From positions 55,599-119,598 of the forward strand of contig NZ_BBJB01000056.1 of the NCBI RefSeq assembly GCF_016584665.1: a DNA stretch of 64,000 nt, in the 5' to 3' direction. Origin of the DNA: Pseudanabaena sp. lw0831 (GTDB taxonomy: Bacteria; Cyanobacteriota; Cyanobacteriia; Pseudanabaenales; Pseudanabaenaceae). This document shows positions 62,867 through 64,000 of the stretch, one piece after another. How positions within the stretch are numbered: position 1 is the stretch's first letter; each line of letters opens with the position of its first letter. The notes beneath the pieces were generated by a model that was given only the letters and a program-made list of their open reading frames with translations, searched no databases and was not told the origin of the DNA. The position numbers and the translations under genes are program-made.

Positions 62867-62875
62867 ATTCCATAG

Positions 62876-62935
62876 CAAGGGGCTGAAGCCCCTTGTCTTT
62901 CTTAAGAAGTGGCGGCGCTTCGCGCCGCTACTTCT
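62876..62935 (+). terminator. Two small hairpins after HPt gene
   Basis: CAAGGGGC-TGAA-GCCCCTTG (62876-62895), a common dispersed motif, and a 14-bp stem (62905-62918 with 62922-62935, one G-T) with apex GCGC-TTC-GCGC. Confidence 0.7.
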
Positions 62936-62978
62936 AATTACAAAATATTTGTCATTTACTTTAAAGAGGTTTTATTAA

Positions 62979-64000
62979 GTGAGGAGTTTGTTTGCCACAA
63001 TTTTAGCGATTAGTGCTAGTACATCAGCATTACCCGCGATCGCAAATCCGATATCTAGTCAAATCTCAAAAAGCTCTATACCTGCTGAAAACCAGAGTTC
63101 TAGCTCTAACCAATTTAGACAACGCTCTCTTAATTTTGCGAAGCAGATTCCCGCAGATGCAATCGGCATAGTGCTGGTGGATCTAGATGCAAACTCTTGG
63201 CAGATCTCAGGAATGCCGCAATCTATAAGTCCAGTTTCGGCATTTGACAAATTATTGACATTTTTGGGTCAATCTCTCCCAATTTCTATTGTAAAAGATA
63301 TTCAACCTTGGTTGGGCAAAGAAGTTGCGATCGCATTTTCGAGTAATACCAGCGATAAATTAGAGTTCAATTTTACAGTTTTATCGACCGTCACCGATGA
63401 CAAGAACTTTGAGCTTTTTCTGAAAAAGTTAAAAAGTCTTGATTTGCCAAAACCCACTGAAACTCTATATCAAAATGTCAAAATTTTGGAATGGCAATTG
63501 GAGAAAGAATCAGTTGGGGACAAGAAGCCAGTCCTTTCTCGTAAATCGAATTCGCAAAATTCACTGCAATCTTTGCTCTGCTTGAAGCAAGACACTCCTC
63601 TAAATGCTAATGATCAAAAGAAGAAGTGTGATGAAGAGGAGCCAGTAAATGGGTTTCCCGACTTCAGCATCAAGCGATTTGCGATCGCCAAATTACCAAG
63701 TGGAATTGCGGTAATTTCGACTAATCGTCAAATGATCCAGAAAATGATTGATACATCTGCTGAGATGCCTGAGCAAAGGTTGCCATCTCTAGCTGATAAT
63801 CCACTATTTTTGCGATCGCTAAACAATCCGCTATGGAATAAATCGCTAATTGCTGGCTATGGAGACTATAAAGAATTAGGGAAGATTTCCGAACTTTTGG
63901 CTGCGGATTTACCAGAGACTTCAGAAATTCCAGGATTTAGCCGTGAAGAATATCTTGAAGGCTTGAGATATACCTTGTCGCAGTACAGCAGTTTTGATCT
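62979..64000 (+). CDS. DUF3352 family protein, cut by right edge
   Basis: A GTG-started frame (GTG AGG AGT TTG) is open to the end of the window, about 340 codons. A signal-like N-terminus (RSLFATILAISASTSALPAIANP) is followed by a Ser/Gln-rich linker and a domain with QIPADAIGIVLVDLDANSW, LPISIVKDIQPWLGKEVAIAFSS and TDDKNFELFLKKLKSL, matching the cyanobacterial DUF3352 family. A cysteine- and Lys-rich insertion (CLKQDTPLNANDQKKKCDEE) lies at ~205-225. An exported protein of unknown function. Confidence 0.72.
   Translation, partial: MRSLFATILAISASTSALPAIANPISSQISKSSIPAENQSSSSNQFRQRSLNFAKQIPADAIGIVLVDLDANSWQISGMPQSISPVSAFDKLLTFLGQSLPISIVKDIQPWLGKEVAIAFSSNTSDKLEFNFTVLSTVTDDKNFELFLKKLKSLDLPKPTETLYQNVKILEWQLEKESVGDKKPVLSRKSNSQNSLQSLLCLKQDTPLNANDQKKKCDEEEPVNGFPDFSIKRFAIAKLPSGIAVISTNRQMIQKMIDTSAEMPEQRLPSLADNPLFLRSLNNPLWNKSLIAGYGDYKELGKISELLAADLPETSEIPGFSREEYLEGLRYTLSQYSSFD

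Overview
This window is chromosomal DNA of a cyanobacterium, most likely a filamentous Pseudanabaena-like lineage (the genus is an inference). The evidence is abundant HIP1 octamers (GCGATCGC), a 402-aa cyanobacterial-type IspH, a GUN4-type domain, an NblB-like HEAT protein, an SLH-OprB porin, a B12-dependent ribonucleotide reductase, and many families known mainly from cyanobacteria (DUF1830, DUF2605, DUF2973, DUF3119, DUF3352). I recognise 60 protein-coding genes (including two cut by the window edges and one truncated toxin), one broken kinase gene, two broken transposons and one tRNA.

Layout. 1-12.8 kb is core metabolism: a P-type ATPase C-terminus cut by the left edge, ispH, ahcY, a tautomerase, a GNAT enzyme, an orphan GvpF/L-family gene, a DUF1997 gene, a membrane protein, ridA, an aldolase/dehydrogenase fusion and nrdJ. 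12.9-16.0 kb is an AT-rich island almost free of HIP1, holding VapBC-like, HEPN-like/RelE-like and RHH/Doc-like modules plus an orphan antitoxin beside a four-helix membrane protein. 16.3-23 kb holds a hydrolase, tRNA-Leu(GAG), mazG, DUF genes and two signalling proteins. 23.1-27.0 kb is a graveyard: a histidine-kinase pseudogene cut by an IS1-family element that is itself cut by an IS4/IS701-type element, both with dead transposases. 27.1-35.5 kb has hisH, surE, an LD-carboxypeptidase, MscS and MscL channels and a dihydroorotase-like protein lacking metal ligands. 35.5-48 kb is a cell-surface glycan cluster, mostly on the minus strand. 48-64 kb has hom, a sugar kinase, an nblB-like gene, the porin, an RNB protein without visible catalytic aspartates, a ClC transporter, a TRYPCO1/GUN4 protein, an HPt protein and a DUF3352 gene cut by the right edge.

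The most unusual feature is non-coding. Nearly every gap between genes holds a long, near-perfect hairpin. By eye I can sort many into families of about 90-107 bp with conserved terminal inverted repeats, while the middle of each stem differs between copies and stays base-paired. Two further mini-elements (175 and 144 bp) have perfect 20-bp and 16-bp terminal inverted repeats and exact 11-bp target duplications. Other points to follow up are a GUN4 domain that appears split between two adjacent genes, a HEPN-like protein ending in an antitoxin-like tail beside a RelE-like toxin, and the degenerate RNB and dihydroorotase proteins.
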